Source: Paenibacillus brevis
GTDB taxonomy: Bacteria; Bacillota; Bacilli; Paenibacillales; Paenibacillaceae
Reading direction: 5' to 3'
DNA length: 64,000 nucleotides
Assembly (NCBI RefSeq): GCF_018919145.1
Contig: NZ_JAHLQJ010000005.1
Location: 62,001 to 126,000, forward strand
The position numbers were made by a program, and so were the translations under genes. Position 1 is the first letter of the stretch; each line of letters opens with the position of its first letter. The notes beneath the pieces were generated by a model. It searched no databases and had not been told where the DNA came from. It saw nothing but the letters and a program-made list of their open reading frames with translations. Below are positions 38,201-44,819 of this stretch, in pieces.

Positions 38201-38575
38201 GACTCGAAAGAGCACGCCGGTAGAGTCGTCATTATACCCCCCTACAGTGAAATCCGCCTCGTAGACCAAATCAGTGAACGAAGCGTCTTGATACACCGAC
38301 TTGGTTCCGTCCGAGCCGGTTACTTGATATTGGCCATGATTTACCTGCCAAGCATTGCTGCCATTCGCCGCCGCATAAGTAACCCAGCCAGCGGCATCCC
38401 CGTCGTTGAAATCCTCCTTGAACACATTTTTAGGCGGATCCGATAGCGGAACCGGATTCGCGTCTGCAAGCGCATTCAAGGGTTGAAACAGTGAAAGGAC
38501 GACTGAAACCGATATGAAGAGGGGTAGCGTCTGTCTGAGTGCTCTGCGGGTTGCCTTTTTCCATGAAAATAACAA
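29294..38575 (-). CDS. Giant SLH-anchored multi-catalytic glycoside hydrolase (GH-A barrel plus two GH43)
   Basis: 3093 residues from a TTG start at 38575 with AAGGAGG 7 nt upstream; this start gives a clean signal peptide (MLFSWKKATRR... cleaved after NALA, residue 37). Order, rough residues: ConA-like domain 51-236; chitobiase-C/Fn3-like 237-317; ConA-like 318-528 and 529-700; clan GH-A barrel 701-1020 with Glu861 (NVFNEPSN) and Glu962 (VMWEFGIG); PA14 1021-1150; Ig-like Big2 1153-1234; GH43 1235-1538 (SADPS, WAIDG, NEGPE); CBM35/6-like 1539-1670; Ig-like 1672-1776; GH43 C-terminal-like 1777-1973; Big2; ConA-like 2051-2237; GH43 2238-2545 (IADPY, EIDAH, NEGPF); Big2; Gly/Pro/Ser linker; domain of unknown type; three SLH repeats about 2915-3093 for wall attachment. 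Probably attacks arabinan-, galactan- or xylan-containing polymers; exact bonds unknown. All catalytic residues look intact and the frame is unbroken. Confidence 0.92.
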   Translation of the reverse strand: MLFSWKKATRRALRQTLPLFISVSVVLSLFQPLNALADANPVPLSDPPKNVFKEDFNDGDAAGWVTYAAANGSNAWQVNHGQYQVTGSDGTKSVYQDASFTDLVYEADFTVGGYNDDSTGVLFRVSDHLSGNVADGYNGYYVSLRVDKKAMLGRVTGNNEWKELQTVSIPWTSGHLKVVAVGNHLQVFVNDMHSPVIDYIDQDGKEITEGGAIGLRTWWGTSTIDNIVVKEYAGTQTSAPVFSLAGGHYESSQLVTLSSAADDAVIRYTTDGSEPDRRSRIYRSPIPVSSAKMIKAYAERAGEMVSDTVTALYTVGDAEVRLEPGFSDSDAGGWTAFDGWRSGEWSATGATYDAWSVTEAAYTVFDSSGDKLLIDLDEESFIFEGDIDLHEGWQSSGFVFRVSDPGAGPDKMNGYFVGIGNPGVLEIGRMDSAGNNGSGSWTGIARLGVPVNPDSPNHLKVIGAGTTYYIELNGVPVYTFTDSTYMWGNTGLRAWNDNGLVSYDNIRYTGLTLLPDIPEEPVDPADPPLPSAAFTEDFNDGNADGWTTYGGTFTVTDGKYAAKNGSGTKAVASSTSFSNFVYEADVSLGSGTNDHNAGLIFRVQDPAVGTDNLKGYYAGIGINGRVQVGKFNNNWKELASIPYPVSANTNYRMKVIADGRNIDVYINEEWIVSVVDRTYTTGAIGVRNFLIDATYDNLSVAETVPTNLPSFDWSWVQGAVFVPTNAVNQLQQWHQYDHDINDREMYYAQLYGINLVRVYIHNLLWEYDRENLLVNMEDFLQIADKYDIKVEVVLFDDCWNDYPELKPNGDYPAPVFGKHNSQWVEGPGDAYKAQYNAADGVVKQKLEDYVKGVVSRFKNDERIAFWNVFNEPSNGESGLMDQVTKQIMNDSRIWIREVGPIHAMSSTGGQFSGGPFSDFITYHPYESNYPIPAEYGDPREVLADEVMNRLTQSVPGVVSGFGKKGHGFVMWEFGIGRDNTRFYWGTDVNPAKEEMEVPFHGIVYPDGHPWDINDIKAMIGEERFNQLPVYNVSYYYDDNFARLAKKSITPSIDFDLGDERGTGAPDASVGMDKDHFSVRWVGTVQPAETGEYTIYADSDHIARVWVDGRKIIDKTSGQREEVKATLSLAAHEKYAVKIEYVHAAGDASLHILWSGPGTGKQAMLPVYADKAVESISFGEDSIRLKAGESRQLIPQFTPADASNQNVIWSSNKPGIAAVNSDGVVKGVAKGNATIRATAVDGGMSATVNVEVDTGTTFANPIVQVSGGGGSADPSIVFKDGYYYYVKSMRDNSIVVAKARRLQDIGSTPRVTVYTPPSGMMYSKDLWAPELQYINGKWYIYFAADDGDNANHRMYVLEANSQDPQGTYTFKGKITDSTDRWAIDGAVLQTDDGALYFIWSGWEGTVNVKQNLYIAPMSNPWTISGPRVMISTPAEAWELHGQPYINEGPELLKKDGKIFIVYSASGSWTDDYALGMLTNTNGNVLDPASWTKSGPVFSKAPTAYGPGHNTFTVSPDGKEDWLVYHAVKNSGGGWANRSVRAQKFTWNADGTPNFGTPVSYGAAIVEPSGTPAIERYQYEAEDAHLGGKAAIVSEGNASGGKVAGKLDTSSDYIEFSVDVERGGEYTLIVMADNGSSGSGLAEQSVRINDGAAQSVSHPSFGWGHYNPSSIDVHLESGSNTVRIAGKMNFAQVDYIVLERIEADSGSKPVEDLWPDKTSVSVRAGASVTVEVAARPIAGTDKTLTAVSSDSQVAEVAWSGKDTATGRAFYTITGIKPGTATVEITSKSNSGLKIKLPITVLGEAREPDLTGFTIDHFDTSQLDSAWSIVKENKANWSLGKNPGSLTINTTATDVYQDNNSQDNVFLREVSKSSDFEIIAKMTMPITANHEQAGMFVWKDADNFVKLGHVWSNGRIIETAYELNRTYRKPGNYAAHPGGDTMTLKIRKMGNVYTTFYWDGYQWVQASDPVTADLGGVKVGFYANSIVSGVSKQASFDYFAVREMTGGVDVTPKTAALKVGESLQLTNTGASGDHVIWASSNTSIAEVNASGLVQAKAQGRTVITAKDLSGNYSSQAVITVEDTSAVPEVLYEEDFEQGNISDWETYGGTWTISSDHALTVNSGAGFKALLKGKHFTDYIYEADVTLVSGTEAGLIFRTANAAVGPDALDSYYIGINAANKSAVFGEMKGGIWREIAARPLPIHLNQTYRIKVVADDEHIRIYINDNPLNLNPYPKFDLTDSVHPGTGALGFRTWNAEAKFDNVKVSSYAEQLPEQTYSNPDLLPGIADPYVLFHEGVYYLYGTHTADWPGTQNGIKAYTSTDLVHWEDQGYALSKEDTWGNNRFWAPEVIEKNGTFYMYYAVEERLAVATSDSPLGPFVQDVQAPLHLNTPEIDAHIFTDDDGKSYMYFVRFNNNNHILVAEMNEDMKSIKEDTVQFVFAPTQNWELSTKQPAAKINEGPFVIKHNGTYYMTYSGNHFESPDYGVGYATAPTPTGPWTKYEYNPIMKSNTLVPGAGHHSLIYSPDGSELFMVYHTHYRVGQTEPRKLAIDRVQFVPQESGPDAMEVWGPTVTPQPMPSSKSIEPEPVAVERIAVSGAGGVASITSKGGTLQLLAEVLPADASDKRVNWSIINGNAYADLSLAGLLTAKGNGTATIRATSVSTPDVFGEITVVISGQQAASGGGGTSPTPGGPSSPSPGIPGSGTKPSDTAGQVNGNTLQLIEAKPDANGAVFYEVPADLFIQAAAKAADGTVAIFAASGTADRAAIALKAELLDAASKQGIKQLSLDLGFARMAFDPSALPSELAASGTITLKVSRNGERPDLTGVDGLSGVIAAYEVVLEHGGKIVSGLAPRTLRIGLDYKLESGQDPEHVIVFFIDDEGRPRMIVNGAYHSDPGRAELSASDLGTYAVAYRDISFDDLGHAAWARQGISALAARGILQGIGDNKFQSGAKVSRAEFVSMLIRSLELSDAKASSSFTDAKTGAWYYEAVASAQKLGIVNGKPDGSFGVSDDISRQEMAAMAYRAAQLAGIQFSPSSIGASFLDQEKISSYAQEAVAAMKASGIINGKGNNLFAPQDSATRAEAAIIIYHLFNLIP

Positions 38576-38626
38576 GTCCCTTCCTCCTTCAATAGTTATT
38601 GATCGTGCTGCAATAAGCACAACTAC

Positions 38627-38655
38627 ATTATAAAAATCGCATGGCAAGGAAGTAT
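38627..38655 (-). promoter_or_regulatory. Possible promoter of the giant enzyme gene
   Basis: A perfect -10 TATAAT (38627-38632, minus strand) lies 51 bp before the TTG start, within the 116-bp gap after the tandem binding-protein gene. At 17 bp upstream there is no good -35, which would fit an activator-dependent promoter, for instance of the AraC-type regulator encoded nearby. Confidence 0.4.
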
Positions 38656-38691
38656 TTATAAAATCACGGCATTTCATGTAATATTCCGCCC

Positions 38692-40581
38692 TTAAAAATC
38701 CCGGTTGTGCAACTCTCGCTTAGCGGTCTCCATCGGAAACAATCCTTCCGCGGTAATAATCTTCATAGGCAAATCCTTGCCGTCCATTAAGTCCCGTACC
38801 GCCTTCATCAATTGAGGTCCGAGGAGCGGGTTACACTCTACCGCCATGTTCAGCTTCCCGGCAGCCATGGCCTGAAACGCCGGCCTTGTCGCATCGATGG
38901 AGATCAGGATCATATCCTTGCCCGGAGCCAGTCCGTAATCCTCAATAGCCTGAATGGCACCCAGCGCCATATCGTCATTGTGGGAATAGACAATATCGAT
39001 CCGGTCTCCGTATTGCTGCAGCGCTCGCTCCATAATAAGCCTGCCGCTTTGTAGCGTGTAATCTCCGTAATATGACGAAAGCAGCTCGTACTGGCTGTAC
39101 TGCCGGATTACCTCATCGAAGCCCTTCTTGCGTCCGAGTGCCGGCGCCGATTTCTCTGTTCCTTGCAGCTCAATTATGCGGTATTGCTCCTTCTCCCTCA
39201 CATTCTTGACGAGCCAGTCCGCAGCCCGGCGCCCCTCATCCGTCATATCCGAGCCTATATAAGCCGTCCACAGGGTATCGTCGCTGACATTCACTTCCCG
39301 GTCCGACAGAATAACCGGAATTCCTGCCTCTTTCGCCTCCTGTAGAACGGTCTCCCAGCCTGTTTCCGTCTTGGGCGAGAAGGCGATCACATCCACCTTC
39401 TGCTTGATAAACCTGCGGATAATTTCAATTTGCTTCTCCTGCGACTGCTCGGCGTTATCATAGACAAGTTCAATATCCGCTTCCTTGGCGGCCTCAATCA
39501 CCGACTTCGTATTCGCCAGCCTCCAACTGCTCTCTGTACCCACCTGGGCAAATCCGAGCACAATTTTGTTCTTCTTGCTATTCGCCCTCTTTTCCGTTTG
39601 TCCGTTCAAGGCTTGCTTATCACCCTCAAGCCCTCCGGTGCCAAGACTGCTATCGGCAGTGATCTTCTGGCTCCTTAAGATAACTTGCTTCGGAATCCCC
39701 TTCTCCTTATTCAAAATATCGATCGCATAATTGACGGCCTCTTTCCCCCCAGTCGGGCTGGTGAATGTACCTGTAAGCTGGTTGTCCGAGATCAAATGAT
39801 AGCTTCCATTCTCCGAATTCACGCCGTCAATGCCGATGATATCCAGATGGGGCAAGCCGGAGTTCTGGGCTGCGCGGTAAGCCCCCAATGCCATCGCTTC
39901 ATTATGGGCAAACACAAGATCCACGTTCCGGTTGTCAGAAAACCAGCTGGTCAACAGATCCTCTGCTTTATCCCGCTGCCAGTCTGCCTGAAAGGTCCGG
40001 ACGATTTGCACCTTCTCGGCATTTTCCACGATATCGCGGAACCCCATGCTTCGTTCCATCACGCTGGGCGAGCCCTCCAGCCCCTGGACTTCAACCACTC
40101 TTCCTCCCTGCTCCCCCAAGGTTTCCAATGCGAATTCCCCAGCCTTTTGGCCAATCATTTCATTATCTGTACCGATGTACAGGGAGTAATCGTATCCCGT
40201 CACCCCCCTGCCCATGACGATGACCGGGATCTTGCTGTAAGCCTCGGTAATCGCAGGCGTTAAGGCAACCGGATCATCCAGCGAGACAATCAGCAGATCG
40301 ATTCCGTATTCAAGCAGATTCTTTACATCCTTCGCCTGCTGTCCGCTGGTCTGTCTGGCATCCATGAAGATCACTCTGACGTCATCCCGGCGCTCCACTT
40401 CCTCAAGAATCTCTTCATTCATAACCACCCGCCAAGGCTCCGACAGGTTGGGCTGCGATACCCCGATCAGATATCGCACCTCATTGCCGGTCTCCTTGCT
40501 GTCGAACCATTTGCATTGCCAAGCCAGAAGGCATACCCCCAGCAGGAAAAGCACCATGATTCCCCTTACCATTCTGCTCAT
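38692..40581 (-). CDS. Tandem fusion of two sugar-binding (RbsB/YtfQ-like) domains, sensor partner of a two-component system
   Basis: 629 residues. A single N-terminal hydrophobic helix (about 8-22) without a normal lipobox, so probably a membrane anchor. Residues about 35-312 form one periplasmic-binding-protein type 1 domain (YLIGVSQPNLSEPWR ... VFAHNEAMALGAYRA ... IIGIDG). After a polar linker, residues about 343-629 form a second, closely like the transporter protein encoded at 43701 (VLGFAQVGTESSWR ... YSHNDDMALGAIQAIEDYG ... VECNPLLGPQL). Its start overlaps the regulator stop by one base (TGATG), so it is co-translated with the kinase-regulator pair. Binding proteins encoded with YesM-type kinases (e.g. 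AraP of the Geobacillus AraPST system) present sugar to the kinase; two fused domains suggest two ligands or two affinities. Confidence 0.85.
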   Translation of the reverse strand: MSRMVRGIMVLFLLGVCLLAWQCKWFDSKETGNEVRYLIGVSQPNLSEPWRVVMNEEILEEVERRDDVRVIFMDARQTSGQQAKDVKNLLEYGIDLLIVSLDDPVALTPAITEAYSKIPVIVMGRGVTGYDYSLYIGTDNEMIGQKAGEFALETLGEQGGRVVEVQGLEGSPSVMERSMGFRDIVENAEKVQIVRTFQADWQRDKAEDLLTSWFSDNRNVDLVFAHNEAMALGAYRAAQNSGLPHLDIIGIDGVNSENGSYHLISDNQLTGTFTSPTGGKEAVNYAIDILNKEKGIPKQVILRSQKITADSSLGTGGLEGDKQALNGQTEKRANSKKNKIVLGFAQVGTESSWRLANTKSVIEAAKEADIELVYDNAEQSQEKQIEIIRRFIKQKVDVIAFSPKTETGWETVLQEAKEAGIPVILSDREVNVSDDTLWTAYIGSDMTDEGRRAADWLVKNVREKEQYRIIELQGTEKSAPALGRKKGFDEVIRQYSQYELLSSYYGDYTLQSGRLIMERALQQYGDRIDIVYSHNDDMALGAIQAIEDYGLAPGKDMILISIDATRPAFQAMAAGKLNMAVECNPLLGPQLMKAVRDLMDGKDLPMKIITAEGLFPMETAKRELHNRDF

Positions 40582-41786
40582 CAGCGCTGCCCCTTCCGGT
40601 ACATTAACGGTGAGATTCCGGTCACCTTCTTGAAGGTGTTGCTGAAATAATGCTGGCTGCTATAGCCGACCATTTCGGCAATTTCATAGACCTTGGCCGC
40701 CGGATCAGTCATCATTTGGATGGCCCGCCGAATACGCACCTCGGTTAAATAATCGATAAAGGACAGCCCCAGCTCCCGCTTTAATTGCTTGCTCAGATAA
40801 GTCGGGCTGACCTGGACGCCTTCTGCGACATCGCTCAATGACAGCTCCGGCTGATGATAATTGCGATCGATGAACTTCTTAGCCAGCACAACGACCGGAG
40901 ACAGACTGCCTTTCTTCTTAAGCTCAGTGATCATTTCCATGTACTTGGCGGGTATTTCTTCAACCCCGTTTGACACAAAGTTCTGTTCATACAGCACGAC
41001 TTTTTCAAGGATATTCTCAAGCTTCTGCTGGACCTTCTCTCCAAGCTCTATACGCTGCAAATGCACCGGACTCGCATACAGAACGACAATATGCCCTCTT
41101 TGATCCCCAAAGACAATGGCCTGCTCGGAACGAACAGCGTCTTCAACCACATTTCTGGAAGCAAATTCAAGCAAATCCTTGTCCCATTCCCGATGGGTAT
41201 AACCGGTGTCCAGATGACTCATCACCTTCACGATCAGCATGCCGCAGGCTCCCTCCAGATGAAGCTCGAAAAAGTTCAGATTTCTGCGTATCTCCTCCTC
41301 CTGCTGAGTCAATCCCTCCAGCCAATTCATCAGGAACCGATCCCGGATCAGAGATGAATTGGACTGAATCTGATCCCCCAGCCATCGCTGCTCCTCCTCC
41401 TTCAGCCGGGACTGCTCCAGGCTCTCCACTGCCCGGGCAATAACAGACTCCAGCTTCGATTTGATAACCGGCTTCAGAATGTAATCGAACACCCGGAGCT
41501 TCAATGCCTTCTGGGCATAGGCGAATTCATCATAGCCGGTAATGACGATAACGATGCAGCGCTGAAGGAAAGGCCTCATTTGTTCAATCAGATCCAGTCC
41601 GTTAATAAAGGGCATGTTGATATCCATAAACAGAATATCCGGCTGAAGTCCTTCGACCTGCTCCAGAGCCCGTTGGCCGTCTTCCGCTTCACCCACAAGC
41701 TCAATGCCCCATTCCTGCCAGGGAATGATCTTGGCCAGCCCCCGGCGAATCTTCGGCTCATCATCAGCGATTAGCAGCTTCCACAT
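40581..41786 (-). CDS. Response regulator, YesN/AraC type, of a three-component sugar-sensing system
   Basis: 401 residues. Receiver domain (KLLIADDEPKIRRG; phospho-Asp in DILFMDINMPFING; Lys in DYILKPV), a middle linker domain of about 170 residues, and a C-terminal AraC domain (LSLSDVAEGVQVSPTYLSKQ; YEIAEMVGYSSQHYFSNTFK). ATG at 41786 is chosen for GGGGGGA upstream. The gene lies 18 bp after the kinase gene and overlaps the fused binding-protein gene by one base. It probably activates the furanose transporter operon and the giant enzyme gene; this is inferred from location. Confidence 0.92.
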   Translation of the reverse strand: MWKLLIADDEPKIRRGLAKIIPWQEWGIELVGEAEDGQRALEQVEGLQPDILFMDINMPFINGLDLIEQMRPFLQRCIVIVITGYDEFAYAQKALKLRVFDYILKPVIKSKLESVIARAVESLEQSRLKEEEQRWLGDQIQSNSSLIRDRFLMNWLEGLTQQEEEIRRNLNFFELHLEGACGMLIVKVMSHLDTGYTHREWDKDLLEFASRNVVEDAVRSEQAIVFGDQRGHIVVLYASPVHLQRIELGEKVQQKLENILEKVVLYEQNFVSNGVEEIPAKYMEMITELKKKGSLSPVVVLAKKFIDRNYHQPELSLSDVAEGVQVSPTYLSKQLKRELGLSFIDYLTEVRIRRAIQMMTDPAAKVYEIAEMVGYSSQHYFSNTFKKVTGISPLMYRKGQR

Positions 41787-41804
41787 GACTGATCCCCCCA
41801 TCTG

Positions 41805-43574
41805 TCAATTCACTAATGGCAAGCGGACTACAATTACCGTTCCTTGTCCCAACGTACTGTCGATTGATATCCCATAGCTTGGGCCATAGGATAGCAGGAT
41901 TCTTTCATGAACATTGAACAGTCCGTATCCGCTGTTGCGCTCCGATTGTCTAACATGCTGCAAATCCTCTCTCACCTGCCGCAGCTTCTCCTCCGTCATT
42001 CCGATCCCGTCGTCCAGAACCTCCAAAGTTAAGCTGTTGTCCTTTATTCGTCCGCGAATAAGGATTTTTCCCGTTCCCGGCTTCAGCTTGATTCCATGGT
42101 AAATGGCATTTTCCACAAGCGGCTGCAAAATGATCTTTACGACCTGATAACCTCTGATTTCCGCTGGGACATCCATCTCGTAAGTCAGCTTATTTTCATA
42201 ACGAGCCATCTGAATGACCAGATAGCTCTCCACATGCTCCAGTTCCTTGCTTAGCCCGATAATCTCGTTACCTTTACTCAGGCCGATCCGGAACAGATTC
42301 GTAAGGGCAATAACCATCTCAACAATGTCTTGAGCATCACGATCCTGAGCCATCCATTGAATCGTATCCAAGGTATTGTAGAGAAAATGCGGCTTGATCT
42401 GGGCCTGAAGCGCTTTCAATTCTGCCTCGCGTTTCTCCCTTTGCTCGAGGTACACCATATTGATCAGATTCTCGATCTCCTGAACCATTTTGTTAAAGCT
42501 GTTGCCGAGTTGGCCTATTTCATCCTTGGACTTGCCGGGAAATCGAATATATAGCTCTCCTTCCTCGACTTTCCGCATCAGGCTCCTAAGTTTGTCAACC
42601 GGCCGCACAATGGAATTCGTGAAGAACCAGGAGACAATAAATGCGACAAGAAGCGTGAACATCGCCACGATTACCGTAGCCGTCTGCAGATCGGTGACCA
42701 CCTTTAACAGCTCGCTTAGCGGGATCGTTCCGACGATTCTCCAGCCCGTGCCGTTGAAGCTATTGTAGAAAATCTGATACTCCTTGCCGAAGATCGGCTT
42801 GATCAGACTGCCCGATTCCCCCGTCAACCATTCTCCCTTGATCCGGTACACCAAGCGGTTTACCGGTGAATAGACAACCCCGTCCATTTCATCCATGATG
42901 AAAATGAATCCGCTCTTGCCCAGGGACACGGACTCGACGTTCCGTTCAATGAAATCCAGTCTCATATCGATCAGAATCACCCCGATGATCTCGGCGGTAA
43001 CGGGGTCTTTGACTGCCCGGACGATGCTAAGTACCTGATCCGCACTCAGATTCGGCTGTCCCTTCATCTTGATATTCCGGCCAATCGGATGGCTGAAGAG
43101 ATGCAGCTGATCCGGATTGCCGACAGCCGCCCGGTACCACTCCTCCTCTGTAAGCGGGTCTCTTGTGATCCGCTCCATCGTGTTACTGGCGTACAAATTG
43201 CTCCGGTTCACAACCAGGATTCCTGCGATTTCAGGACGCTTCAGCTCATAGAGCAGCTCCCTCTGCTTCACAAGAGCAACGAGTTCATCCAGGCTTCCCT
43301 CTTGCAGCTCCTTGCCCCGCATAAACTCGATTACGGTATCTTCCTTCGTCAAATAATGAATGACATTGTCCATTTCATCCAGGTAAATCTCTATATTTCT
43401 CTGGACCTGATTCATCATCTGGATCGTATGGGAGTGGGTCTCTTCTTCAATCGACTCTTTGTACAGGGCACTGCCCCAGAGCCCTAGAGTCAGAATCGAG
43501 AAGGTAACTGTAAAGACAAAGTACAAGAGCAGCTTGAATCTTATGCTTCGATTGACAACCACACCAATTCCCAT
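41805..43574 (-). CDS. Sensor histidine kinase, YesM type, of a three-component sugar-sensing system
   Basis: 589 residues. Membrane helices near 14-35 and 285-308 flank a large extracytoplasmic region of Cache type (about 36-284). HAMP follows (about 305-360), then a LytS/YesM-type kinase with phospho-His in LQAQIKPHFLYNTL, LVENAIYHGI, DDGIGM and GYGLFN. Its neighbours encode a regulator and a membrane-anchored double sugar-binding protein, so it likely responds to that protein rather than to free sugar alone. The start is uncertain: ATG at 43574 stands 13 nt after GGAGG, longer than usual. Confidence 0.9.
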   Translation of the reverse strand: MGIGVVVNRSIRFKLLLYFVFTVTFSILTLGLWGSALYKESIEEETHSHTIQMMNQVQRNIEIYLDEMDNVIHYLTKEDTVIEFMRGKELQEGSLDELVALVKQRELLYELKRPEIAGILVVNRSNLYASNTMERITRDPLTEEEWYRAAVGNPDQLHLFSHPIGRNIKMKGQPNLSADQVLSIVRAVKDPVTAEIIGVILIDMRLDFIERNVESVSLGKSGFIFIMDEMDGVVYSPVNRLVYRIKGEWLTGESGSLIKPIFGKEYQIFYNSFNGTGWRIVGTIPLSELLKVVTDLQTATVIVAMFTLLVAFIVSWFFTNSIVRPVDKLRSLMRKVEEGELYIRFPGKSKDEIGQLGNSFNKMVQEIENLINMVYLEQREKREAELKALQAQIKPHFLYNTLDTIQWMAQDRDAQDIVEMVIALTNLFRIGLSKGNEIIGLSKELEHVESYLVIQMARYENKLTYEMDVPAEIRGYQVVKIILQPLVENAIYHGIKLKPGTGKILIRGRIKDNSLTLEVLDDGIGMTEEKLRQVREDLQHVRQSERNSGYGLFNVHERILLSYGPSYGISIDSTLGQGTVIVVRLPLVN

Positions 43575-43638
43575 GGCATCAGCCCGTCCTCCTGGAGTTT
43601 ATGGATGCTTCATCACTCATCTTTCAAAACGCGAAAAT

Positions 43639-43662
43639 GCAAAAGAGAAAGTTCTCTTTTGC
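43639..43662 (-). other. Intra-operon stem-loop after the binding-protein gene
   Basis: GCAAAAGAG and CTCTTTTGC pair perfectly with a 6-nt loop, 38 bp after the stop at 43701 and 65 bp before the kinase start. It is followed by ATTTT rather than a full T-run. Such hairpins often give partial termination or protect the abundant binding-protein mRNA, lowering kinase/regulator expression. Confidence 0.6.
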
Positions 43663-43700
43663 AGAATCGCTTAACCTATTGTATTGGGACAACCTTCCAC

Positions 43701-44744
43701 TTAGTACTGGCGATTCGGCAAAGCATCAATCGCCTTTTGGCCGAAATAGACATCTTCCTCGGATTTGATCCATTTCGGAAGCTCCTTGCCTGCCTGATAA
43801 TCCAGAATTGCCTGCTTTAACTGAGGCCCGAGCAGCGGATTACATTCCACGGTCACATTCATCTTGCCTTCGGCAATCGCCTCAAATGCCCCCTTCACCC
43901 CGTCAACGCCGATGATCTTAATGTCGGTTCCAGGCTTCAGCCCGGCTTCCTCAATCGCTTGAATCGCTCCAAGCGCCATATCGTCGTTATGCGCATAGAC
44001 GACCTGAATGTTCTTATCTTTTTTCAAGTAAGCCTCCATGACTTCCTTGCCCTTTGCACGCGTAAAGTCCCCGGTTTGGGAGTATACGATTTTGTAGCCT
44101 GCATTACCGGCAATCGCATCCTCGAAGCCCTTTTTACGGTCGTTTGCCGCGCTCGCTCCTACCGTGCCTTCGAGCTGCACGATATTCACCTGCGCATCGG
44201 CACCAAATTCATCAAGCATCCATTTGGCCGCATTTTCGCCTTCCAGAATGAAGTCGGAGCCGATGAAAGAGGTATACAGATCTTCATTCCCTGCCGTAAT
44301 GCCCCGGTCGAGCAGGAATACGGGAATGCCCGCATCCTTGGCTTCCTTCAGCACCGTCTCCCAGCCGGATTCCACAACCGGAGCAAGCCCGATTGCATCT
44401 ACCTTCTGAGCGATGAAGGAACGGATCGCTTTGATCTGATTCTCCTGCTTCTGCTGGGCATCGGAGAACTTCAACTCAAAAGCGGGGTCATTTCCGAAGG
44501 TATCCTTGATGGAGGCCGTTTCCGCATCACGCCATCCGCTCTCTGCACCGATCTGCGCAAATCCGACGACGATCTTCTTGCCTGCCGGTTCATCCGCAGG
44601 TGCGGTGTTCGCCGGCTTGTCGGCAGGCGCGTTATTTCCTTCTGCTGTATTTCCGGAATTGCTGTTGCCGCAAGCGGCAAAGAGCGTCGCAACCATCATG
44701 AGTGTAAGAAGACTCAGCAGTAAGCTTTTTCTGTTTCGTTTCAT
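43701..44744 (-). CDS. YtfQ-like furanose-binding lipoprotein of an ABC importer
   Basis: 347 residues with lipoprotein signal ending LFAAC and an Asn/Pro-rich linker, then a type 1 sugar-binding protein (about 50-345). It is strikingly like E. coli YtfQ: VGFAQIGAESGWRDAET, QQKQENQIKAIRSFIAQ, LQGTVGASAANDRKKGFE, YAHNDDMALGAIQAIEEAG. YtfQ binds galactofuranose and, less tightly, arabinofuranose-type sugars. The arabinan/galactan-type enzymes around it make L-arabinose or galactose likely ligands here. Last gene of the transporter run, followed by a stem-loop and the sensor genes. ATG at 44744 preferred over TTG three codons upstream. Confidence 0.9.
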   Translation of the reverse strand: MKRNRKSLLLSLLTLMMVATLFAACGNSNSGNTAEGNNAPADKPANTAPADEPAGKKIVVGFAQIGAESGWRDAETASIKDTFGNDPAFELKFSDAQQKQENQIKAIRSFIAQKVDAIGLAPVVESGWETVLKEAKDAGIPVFLLDRGITAGNEDLYTSFIGSDFILEGENAAKWMLDEFGADAQVNIVQLEGTVGASAANDRKKGFEDAIAGNAGYKIVYSQTGDFTRAKGKEVMEAYLKKDKNIQVVYAHNDDMALGAIQAIEEAGLKPGTDIKIIGVDGVKGAFEAIAEGKMNVTVECNPLLGPQLKQAILDYQAGKELPKWIKSEEDVYFGQKAIDALPNRQY

Positions 44745-44819
44745 ACCTTCCAATTCCTCCCCTTGAATAGGTGATGTAGCATTGCATCTTCACTATATCG
44801 ATTTGAATACTCGGTGTAT

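Noticed and set aside
29294..38575. Possible merger of several genes by assembly error in the 9.3-kb frame
   Set aside because: The frame is continuous, has one signal peptide and one SLH end, linkers look natural, and no internal ribosome site with a signal peptide is seen.
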